Assembly: GCA_016748015.1 (NCBI GenBank)
Contig: JAAOMT010000502.1
Coordinates: forward strand, 810,519-874,518
DNA length: 64,000 nucleotides
Direction: 5' to 3'
DNA from: Geosiphon pyriformis
Taxonomy: Eukaryota > Glomeromycota > Glomeromycetes > Archaeosporales > Geosiphonaceae
A model generated the notes under the pieces. That model ran no database searches. It saw only the letters and a list, made by a program, of their open reading frames with translations, and was not told the origin of the DNA. How positions within the stretch are numbered: the first letter of the stretch is position 1; every line of letters starts with the position of its first letter. The translations under genes were made by a program, and so were the position numbers. Below are positions 1 to 10,684 of the stretch, in pieces.

Positions 1-330
1 TTGTTAATGGTCCGACTAGATCAATTCCAACATGGTCGAATGGTTGTCCTACTTTGATTGGTCTTAACAGTTCACTGGGTTTTGTTCCTCCTTTTCACTG
101 ACAAACATCACAATTTTGAACATATTAGATGATGTCTGGATACATTGATGGCCAATAGTATCTTTTTCTGGTTCTTTCCATGGTTGCTTTTTTGTGAAAA
201 TGTCCTGCTGTTAGATTTGAGTACATGTTAAATAATATTGTTTCTTTTTCTGGTTCTGTAACTACTCTGGTTGGTTGATCTGGATCTTTTCTATTTTTTC
301 GATAAAATATATTTTGGTGAGTGATAAAAT
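1..330 (-). pseudogene. A1 integrase, N-terminal zinc finger and start of the core (partial)
   Basis: Translation of the minus strand shows the HHCC zinc-binding module of a retroviral-type integrase. GHF is encoded at 197-205, a YYWP motif follows, and CDVC is encoded at 101-112. The start of the catalytic core follows, with a GIDLVGPL block that holds the first catalytic Asp. Two in-frame stops lie in the module: a TAA after the PDII residues and a TGA just after CDVCQ, where family B has CQRR, which fits CGA to TGA. The remaining core lies outside the window. Confidence 0.85.
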
Positions 331-594
331 ATTTTGATTGTTGTTTGATATTCTTTCGTTTCGTTTGAGATAAATTCTCCTTGAACTGTTGAGTGTTTAT
401 ATAATGTTAAAGTTGTTAATATTTTTGTATATTCATCTTTTGTTATATTTTTTGTTGGTATTGTTCTGGTTTTGTTATATTTTTGTGTTAAAATGTTCTT
501 AGATTTGTCTCATTTGTGACAAACCGTTAGCATTTTCATTGTCTTTTCCTTTTTTGTAATATATAGTATAATTGTATGATGTGAATGCCATTTT

Positions 595-927
595 TCATCT
601 TGACTGTTTTCCATCTTCAAATTCTTGTTTTTGGAGTGATGTTAATCCCTTATGATCTGTGTATACTTCAAACTTCTGGCTCAAGTATTCTTTCCATTTC
701 ATGACTGCCCAGTATATTGCTAAGTGTTCTTGTTCTGGTGTTCCATAGTTCTTTTTAGCTGGTGTTAAACCTCTGCTGGCATATACTACTGGATGTTTTC
801 TGCCATCTGGTCCTCTCTGAGATAATACTGCTCCCAATGTTTGGCTGAATGCATCAGTGATAATGATGAATAGTTTGCTGTGATCTGGATAAATCAGTAT
901 TGGAGCTTGAATGAGCTTTCTTTTCAA
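595..927 (-). pseudogene. A1 RNase H domain
   Basis: This 110-codon open stretch is the RNase H domain that degrades the RNA strand of the RNA-DNA hybrid. It shows the gypsy signatures TDAFSQTLGAVLSQ, then VVYASRGLTPAKKNY, then EQEHLAIYWAV, then a YTDH block. These place the acidic residues D, E and D in the usual order. It follows the RT with only a short connection domain. About 265 bases of undistinguished linker separate it from integrase. I call it a pseudogene because the polyprotein around it is interrupted, although this segment has no stop. Confidence 0.85.
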
Positions 928-1029
928 AATGTCAAAAGCTTCTTGTTGACTTTCTGCCCATTCATATTTGGTATTCTTGGTTTGCAGTTGGTTAAGTGGC
1001 TGCGCTATCTTGGAAAAGTTCTTGATAAA

Positions 1030-1770
1030 ACGTCAATAGTAGCTGGCAAATCCCAAGAATGATTTCAGTTCTGTCATATTGGTCAGTACTGGAAAGTTCT
1101 TTACTATCTCTATTTTCTTTGGATCTGTTTTGATGCTGTCTTTGCTGACTATGTGTCCCAAGAATTTTAGTTCTGTCTTGCCAAAGAAGCACTTTGTTGC
1201 ATTTAACTTTAGTCCTGCTCTTCTTAGTCTTTCGAACACTTGTTGAAGATGATGAAGATAATCATCAAATGTTTTTGAGAATATGTTGGTGTCATCCAAG
1301 TATACAACTACTGATTTCCACAATAAGCCAGTATAAACAATTTTCATTAGCCATTAGAAAGTGGCTGGTGCATTGGTTAAACCAAATGGCATTACTTTAA
1401 ATTCAAAATTTCCTTCTCTCATGGTAAATGTCGTCTTCTCTTTGTCGGCTGGATCCATGGCTACTTGTCAGTAACCACTATTTAAGTCTAACGTTGAAAA
1501 CCATTTGTTTCCACCAAAAGCATCAAATAATTCCTGTATCTGTGGAGTTGGATAGCTGTCTCCATGAGTTACACTATTGAGTTTTCTGTAGTCCACACAA
1601 AATCAGATCTTTCCATTCTTCTTATGGACAAGTACCACTGGTAATAACCATGGGCTTATTAATAGCTAAATTAGCCCATTGTCAAGCATTCAGTTTATCT
1701 CTTGATGAATAATTTCATGGCTGACTGGTGGCACTCTATATGCTCTTTGTTTAATTGGCATTGCATCTCC
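1030..1770 (-). pseudogene. A1 reverse transcriptase domain
   Basis: Minus-strand translation gives a gypsy reverse transcriptase. In order are FCVDYRKLNSVT (fingers), a DLNSGY block, [10 protein letters not shown], and the catalytic YLDD at 1291-1302, followed by FLGHIVSKD and FLGFASYY. Several stops interrupt it: one replaces Trp in the GYWQV motif (TGG to TGA), and one replaces Gln after APATF (CAA to TAA). The catalytic YLDD is intact. The copy cannot give a full protein without suppression of several stops. Confidence 0.9.
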
Positions 1771-1889
1771 AGTCTTGATCTGATGCTGGATGATATCAGT
1801 TTGGCCAAACTCATTTTTGCTGGCAAAGATGTCATTGAACTGGTTAAGCAATATCTTGAGTTGCATATGTTGGAGTGGATCTAAGTTTC

Positions 1890-2324
1890 CCATGTTCATT
1901 TGTTCCAATTGTTCTGGTTGGAGCAAATAACATTCACTTTGTCTGTATATTGTTTGTGATATGATATCGACATATTCACAAAGTTGCAGAAAGTCTGGAA
2001 TGAGGTTTGGTGGTTGATCTTTTATTTCAGTGTTTAAGTATCCAATAATGGTTCCGGCTGGTATTTCTATGACATTTTCTGTATTGTTGTAAATGGGAAT
2101 TTTGATGTGGCTGTAATCTTTAGCTGGTATGTGGAGATTGATGAATCCAACTTCTCCTGATTCACAAAGACTGGCTTCTGCTTCAAAAATTTGTGCTTGG
2201 TTTTTTTCCTTCCTTTCTATTGCTAGCATGTACTGGTTATATGGTGAAATGGAAATAGCTTGACCAATTGAGATAATTTCTCCTTGGTCAACAATTTCTT
2301 TCTCTGTTATATTAACTAGTATAT
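1890..2324 (-). pseudogene. A1 linker domain between dUTPase and RT
   Basis: A long open frame (to 2394 in the same frame as the end of the dUTPase) runs into the RT. It contains an all-beta-looking segment with ISISPYNQYMLAIER and later IEIPAGTIIGYL, then the conserved run-up to RT with FNDIFASKNEFGQTDIIQH. The run-up is the usual gypsy spacer before RT. I do not recognise the beta-rich part by name. It may be a second beta-barrel of the protease/dUTPase kind, but nothing here proves that. It is open except at its end. Confidence 0.6.
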
Positions 2325-2910
2325 CTATTCTACCCGTTGATCCGAATCCTTGTATTTCTTTTACTGTTATTCCTAATTCCTCCCTCTTTCCCACTAATAC
2401 TAACTGAGCTACTCTAACCAGAGGCAGGAATATTGCCTGTGCTATCTTTTTGTTGGGCTCTATTATATAGGCCTTTTTTGAGTTATTTTATAGTATAGCG
2501 ATGATATTTCCTACATATCCCACGTCAATTATTCCTTCTCTTATATTAATTCCTTTTTTCACTAAACTACTCCTAGATGCTAATTGAACCATTGTTGTTG
2601 TCAGAATTTCTAGTGCTACTTTCAGATCAATGCAGATATGTGAATGTGGTTCTAATTTGATGGCCTCTTTTCCTGGATACCTCAGATCAAACCCTGCATC
2701 AGTATTATGTGTACGTTCTGGCATAATACCTTCCCCATTGTTACTATACCATTTCAACTCTTGTTCTTTGGAGAGATCTGGTAGTGCAATGTAATGTTCA
2801 TAGTTTAAATTGGAGTTTGAATCTGAGTTTGAATCGTCTTTGTTGTCATTGCAATTTTGAATGGAGCTGGGAACCAGTGTTTTTGTCATCGTCGTCGGAG
2901 TTTGAATCAT
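2325..2910 (-). pseudogene. A1 dUTPase domain with acidic leader
   Basis: All five motifs of the trimeric dUTPase family can be read on the minus strand. Motif 1 is DAGFDL (about 2680-2706), motif 2 RSSLVKKG (about 2552-2575), motif 3 GIIDVGYVGN (about 2505-2535), motif 4 KIAQAIFLPL and motif 5 GFGSTG (about 2332-2350). dUTPases hydrolyse dUTP to dUMP and keep uracil out of DNA. An Asp/Ser/Asn-rich leader precedes the domain. One TAA near 2485 lies between motifs 3 and 4, probably from CAA. Some retroviruses carry such a domain in their polyprotein; it is uncommon in fungal gypsy elements as far as I know. Confidence 0.85.
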
Positions 2911-3590
2911 GATTGATCAGTGATTTTGATTCTGATGCACAGCTGCTGATTGGTTCTTCTTCTTCAGGGATCATGTAAATCATGTGTGGTGGTGGATTGT
3001 AAATAAAATCACAATTGTTATAATATTCAAAGTTACTGAGAATTAAACAATGGCAACACAGTCTTGTATTTAACTGTGCTAGCCAAGTTTTGGTAGTGTT
3101 CATGGAACTCTTCTAGTTCCAGAAAATTTATGACTGGCTCTGCGTTCCAGTTAAGCTCGATGGGTTCTGGTGGGTTGTTTTTAATTGTCCTGATTTCTTC
3201 TGGCGACACACCTTCAATTTTGGCAATTGTCATCCACCATAATTCATTATTATCGTGTGGACAACTGTCTAATCGCTGTACAGCTCTTCTCCAGGTTGCT
3301 TCTATGGGTGTTCCTTTCTCGACCCAGTCACTGATGAAGATCGTGTATTGGCAGAACACGTCACATGTTCCTCCTCTCCCCGGAATGTCGTTCCACATTT
3401 CTTTGTCGAGAAGAGTTTCTCTACAGGCTATACATAATGTATTATTCCATTTTCCCACTCGTTTTGGTCTTCCAAAATGTTTGACACAGCATGCATGGCA
3501 ATAGAACTTGGTTGCCATCTGATATTCTTCATCGTCACCACAGCATGCACTCATTGACGACAATTTCTTGCCGCAATCAACGCATATCAA
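2911..3590 (-). pseudogene. A1 Cys-rich, probably zinc-binding domain of unknown family
   Basis: The frame encodes a domain with many paired cysteines. It opens with CVDCGKK, then CC after nine residues, then FYCHACC, then LCIACRETLLD, then TCDVFC. A Trp-rich helical stretch and an NNPPEPIELNWN block follow, and a last cluster reads LCCHC. The spacing suggests several zinc sites. The same domain at the same place in A2 (63075-63680) keeps most Cys pairs, so it was under selection in the family. I do not recognise it by name. It is frameshifted near 3090. Confidence 0.7.
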
Positions 3591-3999
3591 TTTGGGTCAG
3601 TGATAGGTTAATGATTGTTGTTGACCATAGGTGTATGGGATATAAGTGTTGTTGGCTTGAGTGTTTTCTTCCTCCCTCTCTTTCCCTTTTCCCTTTTCTT
3701 CTTTCTACTCCTAACTCAATGGTTCTTCCTGTTTGTTGTCAGTTCAGATCAAATTGTCTGTTTCCCAGGTCAGTTCCTCTTTTTGCTTTTCCTTAGGGTT
3801 GTCATTCCACGAGAATATCAGTAGTAGTTTGTTGTGATCAGCATCAGCCCAGAAGACTTGGTAAGCTTTCCAGGTAGGTTTCTCTTTCTTCTCCTCCAGT
3901 TTGATCAATAGTTTCTCTCTTGGAGGAGTCTTGAAATGGCCACATGTGGCTGGTACACATATGTATCAGCCCTGATATGTTAGCTGGAGTTCCAGTCTA

Positions 4000-4606
4000 A
4001 TGTCACATTAACTTTGGATAGTCAGTCATTACCAACAAGAGCTTGGTATTGAGTGACTTCCATTACTAGAACTTTAATGAGAGTCATGATGCCATTGACT
4101 TCGAAAGGAAAGTTGTCAATTTCGCCAATTGGAGTTTTGGTTGCTTCATCAGTTGTGATGATTCTGGCGCTGGCAGCTTGATCAACTCAGCAACCTAATT
4201 GATCCATAAGTTGTTATGTGATGATGCTGTCTGCTAAACCACTGTCAAGGATCAATTTGATGAATTGTCCCTCAACTTTGACATCAGTGTACATTATGGT
4301 AATTGGTTTGGCTTCAAGAGCGGCTCCACTAAATAATAGCATTGCAGTTGTTTCCTTGAATTTGAATGGGAATATAGTAGCCAAAGACTCATCTTCGGTA
4401 ATGGTAACAGGTGGGATATTACTGGTAAGTAGTTGTTTTTGGGCGAATGCTGGGTTATTAGTTGAGGCATCTTCTGGAGTGACCAGGAGACTTAAATAGT
4501 TCTGGAAATTTGGGTTCTGGGGTTGACCAGCACCCAAATTCTGCTGGCATAATCCAGATGATTGCTGTGAAGAACTGGGGATTGGTTGATGGACTACTAT
4601 CGCCAA
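4000..4606 (-). pseudogene. A1 aspartic protease (retropepsin) domain
   Basis: The motif LILDSGLADSIIT is a retropepsin active site of the D-S-G form, preceded by a beta-rich segment and followed by the FEVNGI and VLVMEVTQYQALVGND blocks. Retropepsins cleave the Gag-Pol polyprotein. An in-frame TAA ends the open frame just after the active site, and further stops follow. The A2 copy has the same layout but reads LILNSG. The region from 3591 to 4000 continues the frame as a low-similarity spacer with several stops. Confidence 0.85.
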
Positions 4607-4879
4607 TCACCAGCTCTGTTGAGTCATTTTTGGTCTTTGGGTTTCATTGAGTGGTAAGCTTTGGGGTGGTGTTTGGATTTGTTGGGGCTGATAGATTATT
4701 TGTGGCTGTGGTTGTTGATAAATTACTTGTGGCTGCAGTTGATAGATTAGAGCTTGATACACCGGAGATTAATAAACTGATGACTGTATCACTGGTAAAT
4801 AAGCGGATTGGTTTTGATTTGGGTACTGATTTGGAGTTTAAAACTGGCGATTGGGGTTTCGATATTGATTTCCCGATCA

Positions 4880-6661
4880 TTGGTTATTTAAACGCTGACA
4901 ACAGTCAATTTGGATATGTCCTTGTTTACCACAATAGTGGCAGATACACGTTTCCTGTTGCCACTGTTGATTGGTCGATGAAGATAGACATGGTTGATTT
5001 TGGGCATGATTAGAGTTTCTTTGATTATTGCGTCATTGTGGAGGCTAATAAATGGCGTGATTGTCAGCTAAGTATCCTTCCAATCTCTTATTAATTGATT
5101 CACTGAACTTCTCCAATTTGGAATCCAATTCAGATGATTCATTCATTACTAGATTAACGGCTTGGGCATGGTTAGCCTCTGACTCAGCGGATTCAAAATC
5201 TCTGGTACATGTGACTGTGTCTTAAAAGGTGCCTGGATGCAACAGATGTACATGTTGTAAGATGCTGCTGCGCAGGCCATGGATAAACTGGTTGAGTATC
5301 TGTGGGGCTGTGAAATAGTTGGCATTAATTGCTTGAATTTGGTGCAGGTTTTGATGAAAGTGTCCCAAGTAAGTGGTGACCACTTCAGTTTCTCCTTATT
5401 TCATGGTGGTAAATGTATTGACTAGGTGATTGATGCTGTTATTGTTGCTGAAGTATCTTAGGAATTCCACTTTAAAGGCATTAAAATCTTATGGTTTATT
5501 AACCAAGCTCTAATACCATGAATTGGCAGTATTCTTGAGAAAGTAGGGAATGGCTTGCATTGCCTGGATGTCATTCCATCCATTGGCTGTAATGGCCTTT
5601 TCTACATCATTTAGCCATGCTTGAGCATCGTCCTCTTCGCCAGTAAAGTTGTCAAGTTTTGTGATTGGTGCGTAGGCCATTGGATCTAAGTTAGGTGGTT
5701 GTGGTGGCTGTTGAAGCAGTTGTTGTTGTACTGGTTGTTGGGATGGTAGTTGAAGTGGCTGTTGTATGGGTTTGGCTATGGGATTAATCAGTAGTTGATC
5801 AATGACAATTACTAGAGATAAGTTTTGCTGATTAATTAATTCAGAGTTTGGGTTGTTCTGCCTTTGATGATTCGGAGTTTCGATTTCCAAATTTTTTAGA
5901 TTTAGATTTTGCTAAGTTTGAAAATTCAGGGTTTCAACTTCTGGGTTTTCAATGATTGGGTGTTGGTAAGTGAATTCTTGATCCTCTGATTCTTCTTCCT
6001 CTTTTTCTGATTCTGCTGCTTCCCACAGATTAGAGATTCTGAAATCTGGTGGAGGCGGTGGTGATTGAAGTCCTAATGGGATTGATGATCGCGAATTAAA
6101 TCTCTCAAAGTATTCACCATATGGTCCTAATAATTCTGTTTTCCTTTGTCTACTTTGGAATGGGAATTGTCCAAATACTGATGTCGCAGTTGATAGGAAT
6201 GCATCTGTTGATAATATGTTGATGGCACTTCCAGGTGTATAGTGGTAGGATGGGTTGCTTGGGAATTCAATTCTGTTTTTTTTCCAAGTAGATGGCTGTA
6301 TTTTTCTGGATGTTACTGCTGGTGTTTGTAGTTTTCTCTTGCCTTTATTAACGTATGTAATTGGATATCTTTGTTGAGTGTAGTGTTCAATTTCTTTGTT
6401 GATCTCAGTGATGATGGATGTGAAATTATGATTTGTTGGTAGGTTGGTGTTTTGAATTAACTCCCTATAGAAAGTTTCTTTTGCTGATTCAGTATTCACT
6501 GGTGTTCCTAATAAAGAGGAAATCTTTTCGTTGATGTAGAAATTGAAGGCTGATTCGGCAGATATATGATTGTGGTTTAATCCCAAGTATTGACAATAGT
6601 ATTGAAATAAGGATTTTGCAAATCCTAAATGGTTTGCTCCTATATTTTCTGATTCTGCCAC
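4880..6661 (-). pseudogene. A1 gag with CCHC zinc knuckle
   Basis: The start codon at 6659-6661 begins MAESENIG and opens 249 codons before a TAG at a Gln position (the sister copy reads QTQQN). A Gln/Pro-rich stretch follows, then the gag core with LDNFTGEEDDAQAWLNDVEK and TANSWY at 5510-5660, and a helical YLGHFHQNLHQIQAI segment. The knuckle CHYCGKQGHIQIDC is encoded at 4901-4943 with C-x2-C-x4-H-x4-C spacing. At least five stops interrupt the frame, most at Gln codons. From 4607 to 4880 the frame is a Gln/Pro/Asn-rich spacer. Confidence 0.85.
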
Positions 6662-6703
6662 TTTTGGATGGTGTTTGTTGGTGCTGGTTCTCTGTAGGAT
6701 TAT

Positions 6704-6721
6704 ATTTCACAGGAAGCACCA
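6704..6721 (-). other. A1 primer-binding site
   Basis: Two bases inside the LTR end, the minus strand reads TGGTGCTTCCTGTGAAAT. A TGG start right next to the LTR is typical of a site that pairs with a tRNA 3' CCA end. Family B has a near-identical site. Confidence 0.65.
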
Positions 6722-6723
6722 AA

Positions 6724-7598
6724 TGTTACAGGTGATTATTTCTACTGTTGAATTAAATAACAAACCCGTAACTTGGTGCTCAAAAGCTACTTCCATGGAT
6801 GAGATTCTGCAAGTGTTGTATCTGAAGGTTTTGATGAAGTCTTTTGTATAATAGACAGAGATTCAATAGTGCCAATAGTAGATGTATCTTTCTAAGAGTT
6901 TTTCTAATTTTTTTCTCAGCGTGGTGGCCAGATTTAGTCTGGCAGTCATGCCTTTCTAGTAAGCTATCCGATAATATATAAAATCTTACACTTATTTCTG
7001 GGTCTTTTACCAGGCTATCCTTGACATTAATAACTCAGTGCTTAATCTTTTAATCAATTAGTATACAACAACAAAATTAAAAAAAGAAAGAAAATAAAAT
7101 AAAGAAAATAAAAAATAAAGAAAATAGAGAAAATAAGCCAAGGCAATTTGGTATGTTAGTATCTCGTCAATAGTCATGATCAAAAACTATTGTTCCAGTG
7201 TGGTTAAGTATCAATTACTATCAACATGAAGTATTAATAGTAGAGAGTGGGTTGAGATATGAAATAATTATTTATTTAATGATTGGGAACTGGAATGTTG
7301 TTTAGATTAAATTTAAACTAAGAGGTCTGTCTTTTCAGCTTCTAATCCTACTGCTATATATACATAATTGAAATTTCTCAATTCCTCAATTCTTTGCAAC
7401 AGGAATCCTGGGATTCCTGAAATCCTGCAATTCCTGATAAAAGGAATCCTGGAATTCTGGAATCCTGCAATTCCTCATCAGGAAATCCTGCAATTCCTCT
7501 GAGAGGAATTCTGGAATTTCACATTTACTATGTCTACTTCTGATTGGCTAATATCTACTGACTAATAATACTATATTTTCTATATTCTATGAGTAATA
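6724..7598 (-). repeat. A1 5' LTR
   Basis: On the minus strand the LTR starts at 7598 with TATTACTCATAG (a decayed TGTTAC) and ends at 6724 with CTGTAACA. The A2 LTR starts TGTTATTCATA and ends CTGTAACA, which fixes both ends. It contains degenerate short repeats at 7375-7530 and a run of A/G-rich sequence at 7078-7135. Its outer edge abuts CCAG of element B1. Confidence 0.8.
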
Positions 7599-9000
7599 CC
7601 AGTTTATTTCTTTCTTGATGAACTCATTATTTTGGCAATTGGATTGGTAAGACTTCAAATGGATGGGGCAAGTTTTTCTGGTAGTAATGGTGTATTGTAT
7701 CACATGGGTTCGTCCTAGGGTATCACCTTCTTTTTAGATAACTGGGCTGTTTCTTGTCAACAGATTTTCAATGTCTATTTTTTTTTCTTCTGGGGAGGGT
7801 TCTCTTTGTTTTACTACTAATAATTAGATTTTAGGTGGTTCATTTTCAAAGGACTTCTGTACTTTTTTTAATTCATCTCTAGGTATCAAACTGATTGGTT
7901 CCCAATCTTTGTAATAGATCAGACATGATTTGTATTCATTACTTGGAGAATACAAGAGTTGGTTGCACTAGTACTGGGCACAAGGACCATGTTACCAATA
8001 ACAGTACTTGGCTTTCTTGTCAGGCTTTTGGTCAAAGGTTTTTCTAAGAATATCATAGTAGGGCCAGCAAATCAGCTTGCCATTCACAATGATTCCTTCT
8101 TTGTCAGCTTTGACATTGTCTAGAGGCTTGCCATTGTTGGTGAAAGTAGTGTATATGAGTTCAGCAGTTTCTTTTTGTTCCTCTTGTTCTTTTTCTTTGT
8201 TACTCTCTTCATCATCTAATTCATCCAATTGTTTTTTTTCTTGATTTTGTTTGTTTACTGGGGGAGTTGTCCAATGGCTGCACTTAACTATTATGGGCTT
8301 CTCACCACATTTTATGGTTAGTTCACACAGCTCATAGTCAAGTAGTGCTTTGGCTTTCTTAAGCCATTTATTGCCAACAATTATGGTGTATTTTTTGGCT
8401 TCTGATATTTTTATGTCAGTTTCAATGCTGATGCCATTAATTCAAACAGGAACAGCTTTGACTATACCCAGACCTTTCTTCTTGTCACCATGTATATTGG
8501 TCATTGGTTAAGTAGAGGGCTCATCAATCTTTCTACCAATTGCTTCAAGGAAGTGTTTGGCAATGACACTGACAGATGATCCACTGTCTAAAATTAGATC
8601 AATGAAATAACCAGCCACTTGAACTTTGCAAATCAGAGGAGTGACATTGCTGTTGTTAGCAAGTCCAGCTTGTCGAGAACATTTGTTGGTCTTTGGTGTT
8701 TTTTTCTTGGGAATTAGAGATTTGCAGAGATCTTTTTTGAATTATGGGTGGATCATTAGTTGGCCAAAGATAATGTGTGCAGGAGTTTCCATAAGATCTT
8801 TGACAATAGAATAAGGACCAAATTTTTGTACTATTTCTGGGGGTTCCAACTTTAGAAGATTCTTAAAAACTTTAGTCTTTGGTGGCTCATTGTTATCAGC
8901 AGTGGATGTGGATGGTTTGTTTGGGTCCAAAACGAAATCAACCTTGGCTTTCTTCTTCTTTCTGGTTGATTCTGAAATGTTAATTGCTAGTTCATCCATG
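7599..9000 (-). pseudogene. B1 protease, linker and start of RT
   Basis: A frame starting MDELAINISESTRKKKK at 8999 leads into the protease. The active site LILDSGSSVSVIAKHFLEAI is readable near 8560-8620, followed by ITN and KEYTIIVGNKWLKKAKALLDYELCEL, typical of all B copies. An acidic Glu/Asp-rich tract follows, then a conserved linker with GKLICWPYYDILRK and a Cys-containing segment. The run-up to RT ends at FIKKEIN, where A1 interrupts. Stops occur at several places, for example in the Cys-containing segment near 7993. Confidence 0.8.
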
Positions 9001-9191
9001 TTGTGGTCATCATTAGTTATGTTAAAAGTGTAAAAGGGGTTTTCTTCTGGTTGGCTTGCATTCTCACTCTTTGGAGGTGTGTCTACCAGTTTAAAGGCTA
9101 ATAAACAGTGGCTTCAACTAGGGAATCCTCTCCAAAAAAATTAATGTTTGCATAATTGGTCCTTTGATTGGGAGCATTATTGTTGTTAAGT

Positions 9192-10632
9192 CTATTGTTC
9201 TGATTCATTATTTCTGGGGGCTGGAAAAGGCAAGGAAAGATTGTTGTAATTTCTTGAGAAATTTCCAGTTAATCCACATCTATAACACACAAGAGGGCCA
9301 CAATTTTGCTGTCTTTGATATGGTGATTGCTGGGGCTGGTTAAAACAGTTTTCAAATCTGGGTCTTTGTAGTTGCTGATTATCTCTAACTGCTTGGGCTA
9401 ATGATTCTAATAGCTGAGCAAGGTTAGCTGTAAGTCTATTTATTAATTGTTCATTTAAATCTTGAGTTTGGGCAGCAAAAGAAGTAGCAGCCATTTGTGG
9501 AGCAGGAGCCATAACAAGAACAGGAGCAAAAACTGGGAGTGTGGATTCCAAATGCATTCTTTGATTGTCTTCAATCCTTTGGGCAAGTTCAATGGCCATG
9601 TCTATTGTAGGGTTGTCTTTTAAAGCCAGGAGAAACCAAAAAGCATAAGAAAGATCAGTTTTTAATTCTTTTGTGAAAGAGTGAATCTTTTGTTTTTCTG
9701 TCCAGTTTCTTCCAGAATCTACTCATTTAATTAACTTTCTTATTACTTTAGCATATTCAATTACTACTTCTCCTGGGCCTTGGGTTCTTCTTTCCAATTC
9801 TATTCACCACTTGGATATCAAGATTGGAGTTCTGAACTTATTTTCAAACCAGATAGTGAAAGAAGTGTTTTCTTCTCCAGCATTTGTTGGTGCCCATCTA
9901 ATTATTCTTTGGTAAGCACCAGCATCAGTTTTTTGTAAGAACCAAGTTGCAGGAGAGCCCTGGAGATAACCACCAACAATTTAGAACTTGTACTTATTGT
10001 TATATTGATTGGCTGTAACAGCTCTCTTAAAATCATCTAACCATTCAATTGGATCTTGTGCATCACCTCTGAATAATGGTAGTGAGGTATTGTTTCTTTG
10101 CTCTAAAGCAGTTGTATGTCTTGAAGGGCAATCAGAATGTTTTGTTGTATGGAGTCATTAGCCATTGGTTCAGGTGTAACTGTTTGTGTAGATGAATCTG
10201 ATTTACTTGATAAAAAGTCAAAAACAGGAGCAGTTTGGTAGCTTTCTTCTTCTGTTTCAAAAGAAGTTTCAGTTACTTGATGGACAGCCATCCAAGTGTG
10301 AATTTAATGATTCAGATATTCGAAATCAGGGGGCTGTTGTTCAAAGGTAGTGGAGTATAAAAGCTGATCGATACTATTGTTTCTTTTTTTAAAGTTGTCT
10401 TCAAAATAAGCTTAGTTAAAGTAATGGATTGTGTAGGCTGTATAGGTTCAGCTGAATGTTCATTCAGGAACCAGTTCCAAAAGTCTTGGAATTGTCTACT
10501 GGATTGTTCTTCAATGAAGAAGCAAATCAAGCAGGAGAGCAAAGGATTGAGTTCAATAAAGTCTAAATCATTTTTGTTATGTGCTTCAAAGTGTTTTTCT
10601 GATTGTTGTGGTAGGTATAAATAATCACCCAT
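9192..10632 (-). pseudogene. B1 gag with a damaged zinc knuckle
   Basis: The start codon at 10630-10632 gives MGDYLYLPQQSEKHF, shared by all B copies. A frameshift lies in the segment before 10312. The gag core with NYLSYAFW-like and MAIELAQRIEDNQRM blocks follows. The knuckle at 9246-9287 reads CYRCGLTGNFSRNY: the His became Asn and the last Cys became Tyr, so zinc binding is lost. The spacer between gag and protease (9000-9190) matches other B copies. Confidence 0.85.
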
Positions 10633-10660
10633 ATAATAGAAAACAAAGTGGATTTTGACA

Positions 10661-10678
10661 ACCTCACAGAGAGTACCA
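10661..10678 (-). other. B1 primer-binding site
   Basis: The minus strand reads TGGTACTCTCTGTGAGGT six bases inside the LTR end. The same place in B5, B6 and B7 reads TGGTGCT or TGGTGCTC, and this is close to the family A site. Confidence 0.6.
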
Positions 10679-10684
10679 CTTTTA

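Larger units (their letters stand above)
1..7598 (-). mobile_element. Ty3/gypsy LTR retrotransposon A1, 3' part outside the window
   Basis: Read on the minus strand, the order is LTR, primer-binding site, gag, CCHC knuckle, protease, Cys-rich domain, dUTPase, RT, RNase H, integrase. RT-RNase H before integrase is the Ty3/gypsy order. The element is cut by the window start inside integrase. It lies in the RT N-terminal region of element B1: at 7599 the B1 sequence resumes with CCAG, the expected 4-bp target duplication, but the other copy is out of view. The frame is broken by many stops, so this copy is dead. A2 at 58097 is its sister copy. Confidence 0.93.
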
